Assembly (NCBI GenBank): GCA_965219235.1
Contig: OZ244721.1
Location: 310,001 to 374,000 of the forward strand
Length of the DNA: 64,000 bases
Reading direction: 5' to 3'
From: CBDHCC01 sp965219235
GTDB taxonomy: Bacteria; Pseudomonadota; Alphaproteobacteria; Sphingomonadales; Sphingomonadaceae
Positions 26,461 through 35,123 of the stretch are shown piece by piece. How positions within the stretch are numbered: the stretch's first letter is position 1; each line of letters opens with the position of its first letter. The position numbers and the translations under genes were made by a program. A model generated the notes under the pieces. The model did not search any database, was not told the origin of the DNA, and saw only the letters and a program-made list of their open reading frames with translations.

Positions 26461-27354
26461 TCAGTCCACGACCCGCACGAGCGCGCGCCGCAGCTCGCGG
26501 TCCGCGATGGAGTGGTAGAGCCAGATGTCGCCGTCGGCCTCCGCCACGGACGAGGCGGCGAAGGCGATGTCGGTCCAGTCGTCGCGCAGGTCGGAGGGCG
26601 TGACGAGCGGGTCGGCGCCGCGATCCACCACCCGCGTGAAATCGCGATCGAAGGCCACCCAGCCGATGCGCCATTTCGCATCCCGGCTGGCCCCGTTGTA
26701 GAACATGACCGGCCGGTCCGTGTCCGCGCCGACGATCGGGCCGGTCGAGACGTGCCAGCTGTCCCAGCTCTCCGGCCGAGGCCCGACGATCAGCTCGCGA
26801 TCCGTCCACGGTCCGCGCGGGTCCGGGCTGCCCACCCGGCCGACCAGCGACGCCCCGTCGCGCGCGAACTCGAAGAACAGGGTCCATCGCCCGTCGGCGC
26901 CGCGCACCACGGTCGCCTCCTTCGGGTTGCGGAAGCCGTCGACCGAGTCCAGCGCCACGTCGCGCTTGGCGAGCGCGCGCGCAGAGGGGCCGGACGCGCG
27001 CAGCAGCCGGCCGGTCTCCTCCGCCTGGTTCCAGCCGGTGTACCAGACGTGCATCTCGCCCGCGTCCAGAACGACGGTCGGGTCCTCGCAGCCGTCGAGG
27101 TCTTCGGGGCGGGGTCCGGGAAAGATCGTCGGTGCCTCGTCCATGGCGAAGCGGCGGCCGTCGTCGCTGGTCCCGTGGAACACCTCCGCGATCTTCAGGC
27201 GCGGCTCGTCATCCCGGCGCGGCACCGCGCGCACCAGCAAGTGAAAGGTGTCGTCCCGCCGCCAGACGAACGGGCTCAGGACGTACATCTGCGCGAGCCG
27301 GCCCGTTCGATCGAGCGACAGCGTCTCGGTTCGGATCACGGTGTAGCTCGGCAT
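26461..27354 (-). CDS. Glycoside hydrolase/phosphorylase family 130-like protein
   Basis: The 297-aa cytoplasmic protein is built from five-bladed-propeller-like repeats. DGCEDPTVV near residue 90, MHVWYTGWN, NPKEATVVRGADGRWTLFFEF and MFYNGAS match GH130 beta-mannoside phosphorylases/hydrolases. The Arg and His residues that bind phosphate in the phosphorylases are not clearly visible, so a hydrolase or an uncharacterised subgroup is possible. It stands alone, convergent with the efflux operon. Confidence 0.72.
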   Translation of the reverse strand: MPSYTVIRTETLSLDRTGRLAQMYVLSPFVWRRDDTFHLLVRAVPRRDDEPRLKIAEVFHGTSDDGRRFAMDEAPTIFPGPRPEDLDGCEDPTVVLDAGEMHVWYTGWNQAEETGRLLRASGPSARALAKRDVALDSVDGFRNPKEATVVRGADGRWTLFFEFARDGASLVGRVGSPDPRGPWTDRELIVGPRPESWDSWHVSTGPIVGADTDRPVMFYNGASRDAKWRIGWVAFDRDFTRVVDRGADPLVTPSDLRDDWTDIAFAASSVAEADGDIWLYHSIADRELRRALVRVVD

Positions 27355-27761
27355 CGGACGGCGCTTTCTGGAGATGGGAGAAGTGATGCTTCGGATGGAC
27401 CATCGGACCTGTTACACGCTCCGCCGGCGGACGCCATGCCGGGCGGTGTCTCGGTGTTCCAAGGAGAGTCCGGGATGCGCCGGGGTGGCGGGTGCGTGAG
27501 GGAACCCGCCCCGACGCCCTCGGGGTTGGCCGGGCATGACGACCGACCCCCGCTCCGCCTCGGCTTTCCCGTGAAGGCGATGGGCAAGCTGGGATTGAAA
27601 GGACGTCAGCCTGATCCGTCTGCGCTCCGACCTGGCCCGCTACCCCCCGACGGGGCGGAGCGCTTCGGCGCACACGCGGCGGACGCGGTGGACGAGCCGG
27701 AGCGGATGGCGGACGCCCGCGCCGCTGCGTTAGAACACCTGCCACATCCGATTGCGACACC
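27355..27761. other. Intergenic stretch with two overlapping hairpins
   Basis: About 407 nt upstream of the GH130-like gene. No gene is credible. Two GC-rich hairpins, GGCGGGT..ACCCGCC (27487-27510) and CCCCGA..TCGGGG (27509-27525), share two bases and so exclude one another. No U-run follows and no known riboswitch core was recognised. Confidence 0.3.
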
Positions 27762-28844
27762 TCACGTCCAGTACAGCACGCGCGCTCCCGGCAGTTCGCG
27801 CGTGACCCGCTCCTCCAGGAACGCCTTGAGCTCGGCCATCGTGGCCGTGTCGTAGACGTGCTTGACGCCTCCGAACTTGGTGCGCTTCTCCGTCCGGCCC
27901 TCCGCGTCCATCGCCAGCGACGATCCGGGATACCAGCTCCGCAGCACCGCCCGGCTGTTCTCGGTGAAACGGTGGGTGATGAGTTCCACCGTCACGTCCT
28001 CCAGCCCCGCCAGCGCCGCACCCGCCTGCGCGAACAGCTCCGCATAGGCGTCGCGCCAGCCGGGCGCCGCGATGATCGGGGCGACGGTCAGTCCCACCTT
28101 GTAGCCCGCGTCCGCCATCCGGCGCAGTGCCGCAAACCGCTCGGCCACGCGCGCGGTGCCGCCCTCGTGGCGGTGGTAGGCGGCCGGATTGACGCTGGCG
28201 CGCATCCGGGTGCGGCCGCCATGGGAAAGCGCCAGCAGCGGCTCGACGGCGGCGAACTTGGTGGTGAAGCGCAACTGGGCGTCGGCCTCCCAGCCTCCGA
28301 ACCACGCGATCAGCGCGGCGAGCGACCCGGTCAGATGCTCGATGCCGAGCGGGTCGGTGTAGCAGGACGCCTCGTAGGTCGTGCCCTCCCGCGCGCGGTG
28401 GCGCGAGCGCGAGGTGACGGTGCCCTGGCCCAGATGCTTGGGCAGTTCGTCGAGGATCTCGGGCAGGTTGGCCCAGGCGCGGGTCACCGGCGGACCCTTC
28501 AGCGAGCCCGCGAGGTAGCAGTAGGCGCAGTGCGCCGGGCAACCCTCCGCCAGGTCGACGCGCCAGTCGGCGGACGGGGCGATCGGCTGGAGGCGGCGCT
28601 TGGAGGGCGGGCAGACCGCGATCGCCAGCGTCGCCTTGGCCTCCGCATAGGCGCGGCGCTCGTCGTCCGGAAAGGCGAGCGCGAGGCGATCGGAGGGCAG
28701 CTCGACCACGTCGAGCCCCGCGGCGCCCGCACGTTCCGCAATGGCGAGCCCATGCACCCACTCGCGCGCGGACCGCGTGACGAGCACCCGACGCGGGTGC
28801 CAGGCGCGGGTTCGGGGCTGCGGATCGGCCGCACGGCTCTCCAT
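27762..28844 (-). CDS. Radical SAM protein of the spore photoproduct lyase family
   Basis: The 360-aa protein has the radical-SAM cluster motif C102-x3-C106-x2-C109 (CPAHCAYCY). A downstream cysteine, C161, in YEASCYTDPLGIEHL aligns with the hydrogen-donor cysteine of spore photoproduct lyase (Cys141 in Bacillus). Also seen are SVNP and the C-terminal THRFTENSRAVLRSWYPGS common to SPL-like proteins. True SPL repairs a UV-induced thymine dimer in spores; sphingomonads do not sporulate, so a related DNA-repair role is only inferred. The ATG at 28844 was chosen, but a start further upstream in the open frame cannot be excluded. It lies 92 nt after the methyltransferase. Confidence 0.8.
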   Translation of the reverse strand: MESRAADPQPRTRAWHPRRVLVTRSAREWVHGLAIAERAGAAGLDVVELPSDRLALAFPDDERRAYAEAKATLAIAVCPPSKRRLQPIAPSADWRVDLAEGCPAHCAYCYLAGSLKGPPVTRAWANLPEILDELPKHLGQGTVTSRSRHRAREGTTYEASCYTDPLGIEHLTGSLAALIAWFGGWEADAQLRFTTKFAAVEPLLALSHGGRTRMRASVNPAAYHRHEGGTARVAERFAALRRMADAGYKVGLTVAPIIAAPGWRDAYAELFAQAGAALAGLEDVTVELITHRFTENSRAVLRSWYPGSSLAMDAEGRTEKRTKFGGVKHVYDTATMAELKAFLEERVTRELPGARVLYWT

Positions 28845-28936
28845 CGACAGGGGCAGCGTCCGGATGGGCGGACATGTTCCAGCCGGTGAAGCGAACGTCC
28901 GTGCCACCTCAATCCACTCCAGGCTGGCAGCCGCCC

Positions 28937-29623
28937 TCAGCCCTGCGAGCAACTGCGGATCGCGGCCGGCTCCGGACGCGGGCCGTCGGCCACGAAGGTC
29001 GCCAGATAGCCGCCGGCCGACGGCATGACCTGGAAGTCCACCTGGGCGTAGCCCACCGCCGCGAACTCGCAGCGCAACAGCGCGGGCGGGGTGCCGTGAT
29101 CCCGCGTCGGTCGGTCGGCATCCACCACCACCACCCGTCCGTCCGGCTTCAGCGCCGGGCGCAGCCGCCACAGGAACTCGTAGGGACTGGCGATCTCGTG
29201 GTACATGTGGACCATCAGGATCCGGTCGAAGCTGGCCGGCGGCAGCTTGGGGTCGGCGGGTTCGCCGAGCTTCACCGACACGTTGTCCAGCCGGTCCTTG
29301 GTGACCCGCATCGCCAGCGCGTCGCGCGCGGCCGCCTGTATGTCCTGCGCCAGCACCCGGCCGGTCGGCCCGACGCGACGTGCGAGCCGCACCGTGTAGT
29401 AGCCCTCGCCCGCGCCGATGTCGGCGACCGTCATGCCGGGCCGCAGCTCGGCGCGGTCCATGACCTCCTCCGCCTCGTTCAGCCGGTCGCGCGCCTCCTC
29501 GGTGGACCAGCGGGTGGACACCACGCTCGCCACCGGCCGGTCGGCCGGCGGAAAGCGCTCGGCGGCGCCGTCCGCGCGGGTGCAGGCTCCGAGCGCCAGC
29601 AGGGCGAGCGAAAGTATCCTCAC
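28937..29623 (-). CDS. Lipoprotein-signal-bearing class I SAM-dependent methyltransferase
   Basis: The 228-aa protein begins with GTG overlapping the prfB stop (GTGA). The first 14 residues form a short hydrophobic signal with lipobox-like LGAC. A Rossmann methyltransferase follows, with motif I VADIGAGEGYYTVRLA (about 66-81), acidic residue AQD after strand 2, and motif DRILMVHMYHEI. A methyltransferase fold behind a secretion signal is odd because SAM is cytoplasmic. Either the signal is not used, or the domain has another role. Similar exported methyltransferase-like proteins are annotated in sphingomonads, but no function is known to me. Confidence 0.75.
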   Translation of the reverse strand: MRILSLALLALGACTRADGAAERFPPADRPVASVVSTRWSTEEARDRLNEAEEVMDRAELRPGMTVADIGAGEGYYTVRLARRVGPTGRVLAQDIQAAARDALAMRVTKDRLDNVSVKLGEPADPKLPPASFDRILMVHMYHEIASPYEFLWRLRPALKPDGRVVVVDADRPTRDHGTPPALLRCEFAAVGYAQVDFQVMPSAGGYLATFVADGPRPEPAAIRSCSQG

Positions 29624-30747
29624 TCGACGTCCTCCACGTCCACCGTCTCGCCCGTCACCTTCTGCGACAACGCCGCCGAGATGAACGGGTCGAGCGCGCC
29701 GTCGAGCACGTCGGCGGGCGCGGTCGAGGTGTGGCCGGTGCGCAGGTCCTTGACCAGCTGGTAGGGTTGCAGGACGTAGGAGCGGATCTGGTGGCCCCAG
29801 CCGATCTCGGTCTTGGCCTGGTACTCGCCCGACGCCTCCGCCTCGCGCCGCTGCAGCTCGGCCTCGTAGAGCCGCGCCTTGAGCATCGACATGGCGGTGG
29901 CGCGGTTCTTGTGCTGGCTGCGGTCGTTCTGGCTCGCCACCACGATGCCGGACGGCAGGTGGGTGATGCGCACGGCGGAATCGGTCGTGTTGACGTGCTG
30001 TCCGCCCGCGCCGGATGCGCGGTAGGTGTCGATCTTGAGGTCGCCCTCGTTCACCTCGATCTCGATGTCGTCGTCGATCACGGGATAGACCCAGACCGAC
30101 GAGAAGCTGGTGTGCCGCCGGGCCGAGCTGTCGTAGGGGCTGATGCGGACCAGCCGGTGGACGCCGGATTCCGACTTGGCATAGCCATAGGCGTTCTCGC
30201 CCCGGATCTGGAGCGTGGCCGACTTGATCCCCGCCTGCTCGCCGGCCGACGCTTCGATCAGCTCGACCTTGTAGCCGCGCTGCTCCGCCCAGCGCTGGTA
30301 CATCCGCAGCAGCATCTCGGCCCAGTCCTGGCTCTCGGTGCCGCCCGCGCCGGCATGGACCTCGAGATAGGTGTCGTTGGAGTCCGCCTCGCCGGCGAGC
30401 AGCGCCGTCACCTTGTCGCGCTCGGCGCGGGCGACCAGCGCGTCAAGGGACGCGGTGAGTTCGTTGGCCATGGCGGTGTCGCCGTCGGCGTCCGCCAGCT
30501 CGATCAGCTCGACCGTGTCGGCCAGCTCGCGCTCGATGGTCGTGACCGCGCCGATCGCGCCGTCGAGCCGCTGGCGCTCCTTCATCACCGCCTGCGCCCC
30601 CTTCGGATCGTCCCACAGGGTGGGGTCCTCGACGCGCGCGTTCAACTCCGCCAGCCGCCGGTTGGCACGCTCCCAGTCGAGGAAGCGGCGGACGAGCGCC
30701 ATCGCGGCGGTGATCTGGTCGTGGGCGGCTTGCGCTTCGGCGCGCAT
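29620..30747 (-). CDS. prfB: Peptide chain release factor 2
   Basis: The 375-aa protein recognises UGA and UAA stop codons and triggers peptide release through the GGQ motif, seen in SGAGGQHVNTTDSAVRI. The codon-recognition tripeptide is SPY (RISPYDSSARRHTSF) instead of the E. coli SPF; the Tyr form is, as far as I recall, common in alphaproteobacteria. The frame is continuous from the ATG, so the autoregulatory +1 frameshift near codon 26 known from E. coli is absent. A GGAG site lies upstream. It follows PBP1A by 55 nt in the amiC-mrcA-prfB order typical of the class. Confidence 0.96.
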   Translation of the reverse strand: MRAEAQAAHDQITAAMALVRRFLDWERANRRLAELNARVEDPTLWDDPKGAQAVMKERQRLDGAIGAVTTIERELADTVELIELADADGDTAMANELTASLDALVARAERDKVTALLAGEADSNDTYLEVHAGAGGTESQDWAEMLLRMYQRWAEQRGYKVELIEASAGEQAGIKSATLQIRGENAYGYAKSESGVHRLVRISPYDSSARRHTSFSSVWVYPVIDDDIEIEVNEGDLKIDTYRASGAGGQHVNTTDSAVRITHLPSGIVVASQNDRSQHKNRATAMSMLKARLYEAELQRREAEASGEYQAKTEIGWGHQIRSYVLQPYQLVKDLRTGHTSTAPADVLDGALDPFISAALSQKVTGETVDVEDVE

Positions 30748-30802
30748 GGAGAACTCCAGCAGGACGGGGAGGGGACCGGGCGGGCGGCGGTTCGCGGCCT
30801 CC

Positions 30803-33334
30803 CTAGTAGATGCCGCCGGTGTTTTCCAGGAACTCGCTGTCGCGGCTGCGCGGCTTCTCGGATGCGGCGGGTCGCGACGGTGCGGCTGCGGGGCGGGCGG
30901 CGGCGCCGCGCCGTTCCGCGCGCTCCGCTTGCGCGATCTCGTCGCGGCGGATGGTTCGCGTGGGCTCGGTCTCCGGCTTGAAGGCCTCCCAGATCACCGC
31001 CGATTTGGGATCGTCGCCCGGCCAGCCGGAGAAGACGCGGCGGCCGGATCGCCGGTCGATCCGCACCATGCGCGTCCCGTCGGAAATGCGGAACGGCGTG
31101 CGCGGCGCGTCGGCGAGCACGCGGAGCGCGAAGTCCTTGAACACCGGCGCGGCCAGCGTGCCGCCCTGCGCCCCGCCCATCACGCGCGGCTGGTCGTAAC
31201 CGAGATAGAGGCCCGCCACGACATCGGGCGTGCCGCCGACGAACCAGACCTCCTTGGGTCCGTTCGTCGTGCCGGTCTTGCCGAACAACGGCCGGTCGAG
31301 GTCGCGCAGCCGCTGCGCCGTCCCGCGCGTCACCACGCCTTCCAGCATGTGGACCACCTGGTACGCGGTCACCGGGTCGATCACCGGGTTGCCGCGCCGG
31401 GGCAGGCGCGGCATCGGCTTGCCGTCCCAATCGGGCATGTTGCACCGCGCGCACTGCGCCAGCCGGGTGTCGGCCCTCGTGCCCGGGATCACCTTGCCGC
31501 GCCGGTCCTGGACATAGTCGAACAGCGTCGGCGTCAGCCCGCGCCCGTTGTTCGCCAGCATGGAAAAGGCGTTCGTCATGCGCGACACGGTGGTCTCGCC
31601 CGCGCCCAGCGCGACGGACAGGTAGGGGGGATAGGTGCCGATCCCCATCCGCGCGATCGTCTTGACGACGTTCTCCATGCCCGCCTGGCTGGCGGCGCGC
31701 ACGGTCATCAGGTTGCGCGACTGTTCCAGCCCCCATCGCATGGTCTGAGCGCCGGCGTTGCGGCCGCCGAAGTTGCGGAAGCATTTCTGGCCCAGAGTGG
31801 CGCCCTGATAGACGCAGAAGGGGCCATCCACAATCTGGCTGGCGGGCGTCATGCCGTTGTCGAGCGCGGTGGCGTAGACGAACGGCTTGATGGTCGAGCC
31901 CGGCTGCCGCAGCGCCTGCGTCGCGCGGTTGAAACTCTGGGTGCGCTGGTCATAGCCGCCCTGCATGGCGAGCACCTGGCCGGTGTGGGGGTTTTCCACA
32001 ACCATGCCGCCGGACAGGCTGGGGAGCGCGCGCAGCAGCCAGGTGCCGCCATCGTTCGCCAGCAGCACCACGTCGCCCGGCTTGAGGGCGGCGAACGCCG
32101 TGCCGCCCGCCCCACGCACCGGCAGGTTGGCGGCCCAGGCGGGCAGCGGGCCGGTCGAACCGTCGGGCAGGCCGACCGTCGCCTCGCGCGCCGACTTCGT
32201 CAGCACCACGCCGACCGTCCAGCCGGGCACGTTGGTGCCGCGGCCCGAGGCGCGCAGCGCATTCAGCCAATCGTCGCCCGCCGACACCTCCGCCAGCGGC
32301 CCCTCCCAGCGTCGCCCGCCATAGCGGTCGAGCGCCCCGCGCAGCGACTGTTCGGCCGCGAGCTGGTACTCGGGGTTGAGCGACGAGCGCACCCACAGTC
32401 CGCCCGCATAGACGCTGTGGGGTCCCGCCTCCGCCGTTTCGCCGAAGCGGTCGATCAGCTGGCGCCGGATCTCTTCGGTGAAGTAGCCTGCGATCGGCGG
32501 GAAGGCGGCGGGCTGGCTGGCGATCAGGCCGAGCGGCTCGGACTTGGCATCGGCGGCCGCGGCGGCGGACACGAAGTCGTTGCGCACCATCTCGTCCAGC
32601 ACGAAGTCGCGGCGCTGGATCGCCGCCTGTGCGTTGGCGGCGCGGCCGTAGCGCTCCGGTGCCTTGGGCAGGATGGCGAGGAACGCCGCCTCGGCCAGCG
32701 ACAGTTCGCCCACGTCCTTGCCGAAATAGGCTTGGGCGGCCGCCTGCACGCCGAAGGACTGGCGACCCAGCGGGATGGAGTTCAGATAGAGCTCCAGGAT
32801 CTGCGGCTTGGTCAGCACGCTCTCGATCCGCTTGGCGAGGATCGCCTCCTTCAGCTTGCGGACGTAGCTGACCTCGTTGGTGAGCAGCAGGTTCTTGGCG
32901 ACCTGCTGGGTGATGGTCGAAGCGCCGATCGGGCGGCCGTCGCTGCGGAAGTTGGTGATCACCGCCGACGCGATGCCGGCGTAGTCCAGGCCGCCATGCT
33001 CGAAGAACGTCCGGTCCTCCGCCGCCAGGAAGGCGCGGACCAGGACGGGCGGGTACTCGTCGTAGGACAGCTCGACGCGGCGCTCGCGGGCGAAGGAGGA
33101 GATCGGCTCGCCGGAGATCGAACGGACGTAGGAGGGCAGCGGCGGCTCGTAGCGCAGCAGGCTGTCGGCGGACGGCAGGTTGCGGGTGAGCAGCACCCAG
33201 GCGACCGCCAGCGCCGCGAGGCCGAGCAGCGCCAGCGCCGCCAGCACCCGCACCCAGCGGCGCCCCCACAGCCGGGCCGGCCAACGTCGCCCGACGGGTG
33301 GAGGGTCGGCGGGAATGGGAGGAGCGGACGCCAT
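30803..33334 (-). CDS. mrcA: Penicillin-binding protein 1A (bifunctional peptidoglycan synthase)
   Basis: The 843-aa inner-membrane protein has one TM helix (about residues 29-50). A GT51 glycosyltransferase domain contains catalytic E106 in AAEDRTFFEHGGLDY and GASTITQQVAKNL. The OB-like region is at about 330-440. The transpeptidase domain has S480-T-I-K, SRN near 540 and KTGTTNG near 700. It polymerises and cross-links peptidoglycan. The C-terminal tail is Ala/Arg-rich and ends TGGIY. It lies 111 nt downstream of the amidase. Confidence 0.96.
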   Translation of the reverse strand: MASAPPIPADPPPVGRRWPARLWGRRWVRVLAALALLGLAALAVAWVLLTRNLPSADSLLRYEPPLPSYVRSISGEPISSFARERRVELSYDEYPPVLVRAFLAAEDRTFFEHGGLDYAGIASAVITNFRSDGRPIGASTITQQVAKNLLLTNEVSYVRKLKEAILAKRIESVLTKPQILELYLNSIPLGRQSFGVQAAAQAYFGKDVGELSLAEAAFLAILPKAPERYGRAANAQAAIQRRDFVLDEMVRNDFVSAAAAADAKSEPLGLIASQPAAFPPIAGYFTEEIRRQLIDRFGETAEAGPHSVYAGGLWVRSSLNPEYQLAAEQSLRGALDRYGGRRWEGPLAEVSAGDDWLNALRASGRGTNVPGWTVGVVLTKSAREATVGLPDGSTGPLPAWAANLPVRGAGGTAFAALKPGDVVLLANDGGTWLLRALPSLSGGMVVENPHTGQVLAMQGGYDQRTQSFNRATQALRQPGSTIKPFVYATALDNGMTPASQIVDGPFCVYQGATLGQKCFRNFGGRNAGAQTMRWGLEQSRNLMTVRAASQAGMENVVKTIARMGIGTYPPYLSVALGAGETTVSRMTNAFSMLANNGRGLTPTLFDYVQDRRGKVIPGTRADTRLAQCARCNMPDWDGKPMPRLPRRGNPVIDPVTAYQVVHMLEGVVTRGTAQRLRDLDRPLFGKTGTTNGPKEVWFVGGTPDVVAGLYLGYDQPRVMGGAQGGTLAAPVFKDFALRVLADAPRTPFRISDGTRMVRIDRRSGRRVFSGWPGDDPKSAVIWEAFKPETEPTRTIRRDEIAQAERAERRGAAARPAAAPSRPAASEKPRSRDSEFLENTGGIY

Positions 33335-33445
33335 GGGGTTGCCCGTTTAGCCGATCGGCGGGTCTTTTCCAGTCCGGAGGCGATTGTGCGCTCGCCGATC
33401 CGGAGGCCGAACCGCTCGCCGCCGAACAGCGCGCCGCGCCGCGCC

Positions 33446-34510
33446 TCAGCGCCCGGCGATCTGGCGCGCGAAATGGGCGGCGACCGCGTCCGCCAGTCCG
33501 GCGGCGATCGCGTCGCGACCCTTCGCGCTGGTCAACCACGCCACATCCTGCTCGTTCGACATGTAGCCCGTCTCGTACAGAACAGAGGGCACGTCCGGAG
33601 CCTTCAGCACCATCAGGCTGGCGAAGCGGTGATAGCCGGGCTTGAACGGCACCGCGTCCGATTCGCGATGCAGCACCTTGGCGAAGCGCGAGGACACCGT
33701 CATCGTCTCGCGCTGGGTCAGCCCGATCAGGATGCCGGTGACGTCGCTGCCCTGATCGGACAGGTCGAGGCCGCCGATCGCGTCGGCCCGGTTCTCGCGC
33801 GAGGCGAGCCGCGCCGCCTCCCGATCGGAGGCGACCTCCGACAGGGTGTAGACCGTGGCGCCCCGCGCGTCCGGGTTGGGGGCGCTGTCGGCGTGGATCG
33901 AGACGAACAGCTGCGCGCCCAGCCGCCGCGCGACGCCGAAACGATCGCGCAGCACCAGGTAGCGGTCATCCGCGCGGGTCAGGGCGACGCGCATCCGTCC
34001 CGTGGCGAGCAGACGATCGCGCACGATGCGTGCGATCGCCAGCGTCACGTCCTTTTCGCGCACTCCGTCGAAGGGGCTGATCGAACCCGGATCGTGGCCG
34101 CCATGACCCGCGTCGATCACGACGAGCGGGCGGTTCTCGGGGCCGGCGACCGCCACCCGCCGCTCGACGGCTCGCGCGGGGGCGACGGTGACACGCACGC
34201 GGTAGCGAGGTGGGGAGAGCAGGCGGCGCAGCACTGCGGGTGGACGAAAGGTGGCGGACCATCCCGCGAGGACCTCGCTCAGGATGTGGTCGCCGGCACC
34301 GACGCGCGGGGCGATCGCCGCCTCCGCGCCGCCGCCATCGAGCACCAGCCGGTCCGGTCCGGTACGCGCCAGCGGGCGGACGCCGGCGACCGGCACGCCG
34401 AAGGGCGGTCGGACCTCGCCCGGGAAGACGTCGACCCGTGTCACGCCGGCGGCGAGCGCGGGCAACGGCGCGCCGACGAGCGCGAGCAGGAACAGGGCGA
34501 GGGCCGCCAT
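33446..34510 (-). CDS. N-acetylmuramoyl-L-alanine amidase (AmiC type)
   Basis: The 354-aa periplasmic zinc amidase has a signal peptide (MAALALFLLALVGAPLPALA), an AMIN-like N-terminal beta domain (about 25-120) and an Amidase_3 domain with IDAGHGGHDPG (first Zn ligand), FDGVREKDV (Glu ligand), SIHADS (His ligand) and a catalytic Glu near the C-terminus (VLYETGYMSN). It cuts the stem peptide from glycan strands at division. The longer frame upstream of 34510 is Arg/Pro-rich read-through, so the ATG at the signal peptide was chosen. Confidence 0.93.
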   Translation of the reverse strand: MAALALFLLALVGAPLPALAAGVTRVDVFPGEVRPPFGVPVAGVRPLARTGPDRLVLDGGGAEAAIAPRVGAGDHILSEVLAGWSATFRPPAVLRRLLSPPRYRVRVTVAPARAVERRVAVAGPENRPLVVIDAGHGGHDPGSISPFDGVREKDVTLAIARIVRDRLLATGRMRVALTRADDRYLVLRDRFGVARRLGAQLFVSIHADSAPNPDARGATVYTLSEVASDREAARLASRENRADAIGGLDLSDQGSDVTGILIGLTQRETMTVSSRFAKVLHRESDAVPFKPGYHRFASLMVLKAPDVPSVLYETGYMSNEQDVAWLTSAKGRDAIAAGLADAVAAHFARQIAGR

Positions 34511-35123
34511 GGCCGGGATGTGCGCCAAGCCGCTCGCCCTCGTCCAGCGAAAACTCGGCCGTGGTGTGAGCGGCGAAGGGCGGCCGCGGGGAAACGGGAG
34601 GCATCGGCGGGCGCCGGCTCCGAAACGGGGAGGACCTCTCCTGCCATATGGCCGCAAGCGAGCGCAGGGTCGTCCTCCGGAACCCCGGCGAGGATTTTCG
34701 GCGGCTGCGTCGGCGCGGACGTCAACCCATGTTGCCCCGGCGCGACATCGTTGCTAGACCCGACATCGGCGATCATGTGCCGGTCGGGTTCGTGAGCGAG
34801 TCCGGGTCCGCGGATCGCCGGGGAGGAGCCATCCGCGCTCCTGCCCGCACCCCGTCCCGATGCGGCCGCCCCCGGCGATCCCGCAGGGGACACGACAGGT
34901 TGATGCTTTATGCCGGTCCAGGCCCTCGTTTCCACTCGCGCTCGTCCCCTGGGATTGGTGCGGGAGGGCGCGATCGTCGGCCCTCAGTCGGGGGCACCGG
35001 GGAAAGCCGACGCATCCATCCATTCCACCAGGACGCCGCGCCCGCCGATCGTCGGCCCGCGCGTCCCGTCCGTCAACCATGGCCCCCCGCATCCGTTCGC
35101 GGCGGCGGCCCGGAGACCACACA
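34511..35123. promoter_or_regulatory. Divergent amiC/rne control region with long rne leader
   Basis: No gene is credible in these 613 nt. A possible rne promoter is TTGCCC (34732-34737), 17 nt, TAGACC (34755-34760), which would give a leader of about 355 nt. RNase E autoregulates through a long leader in enterobacteria. Whether this leader does the same is inference. Confidence 0.4.

Noticed and set aside
27487..27525. Riboswitch or attenuator upstream of the GH130-like gene
   Set aside because: There are two mutually exclusive hairpins, but no known aptamer core and no U-run. Too weak to call.
29620..30747. Programmed frameshift in prfB
   Set aside because: The frame is open from the ATG through the conserved N-terminal domain; no in-frame UGA interrupts it.
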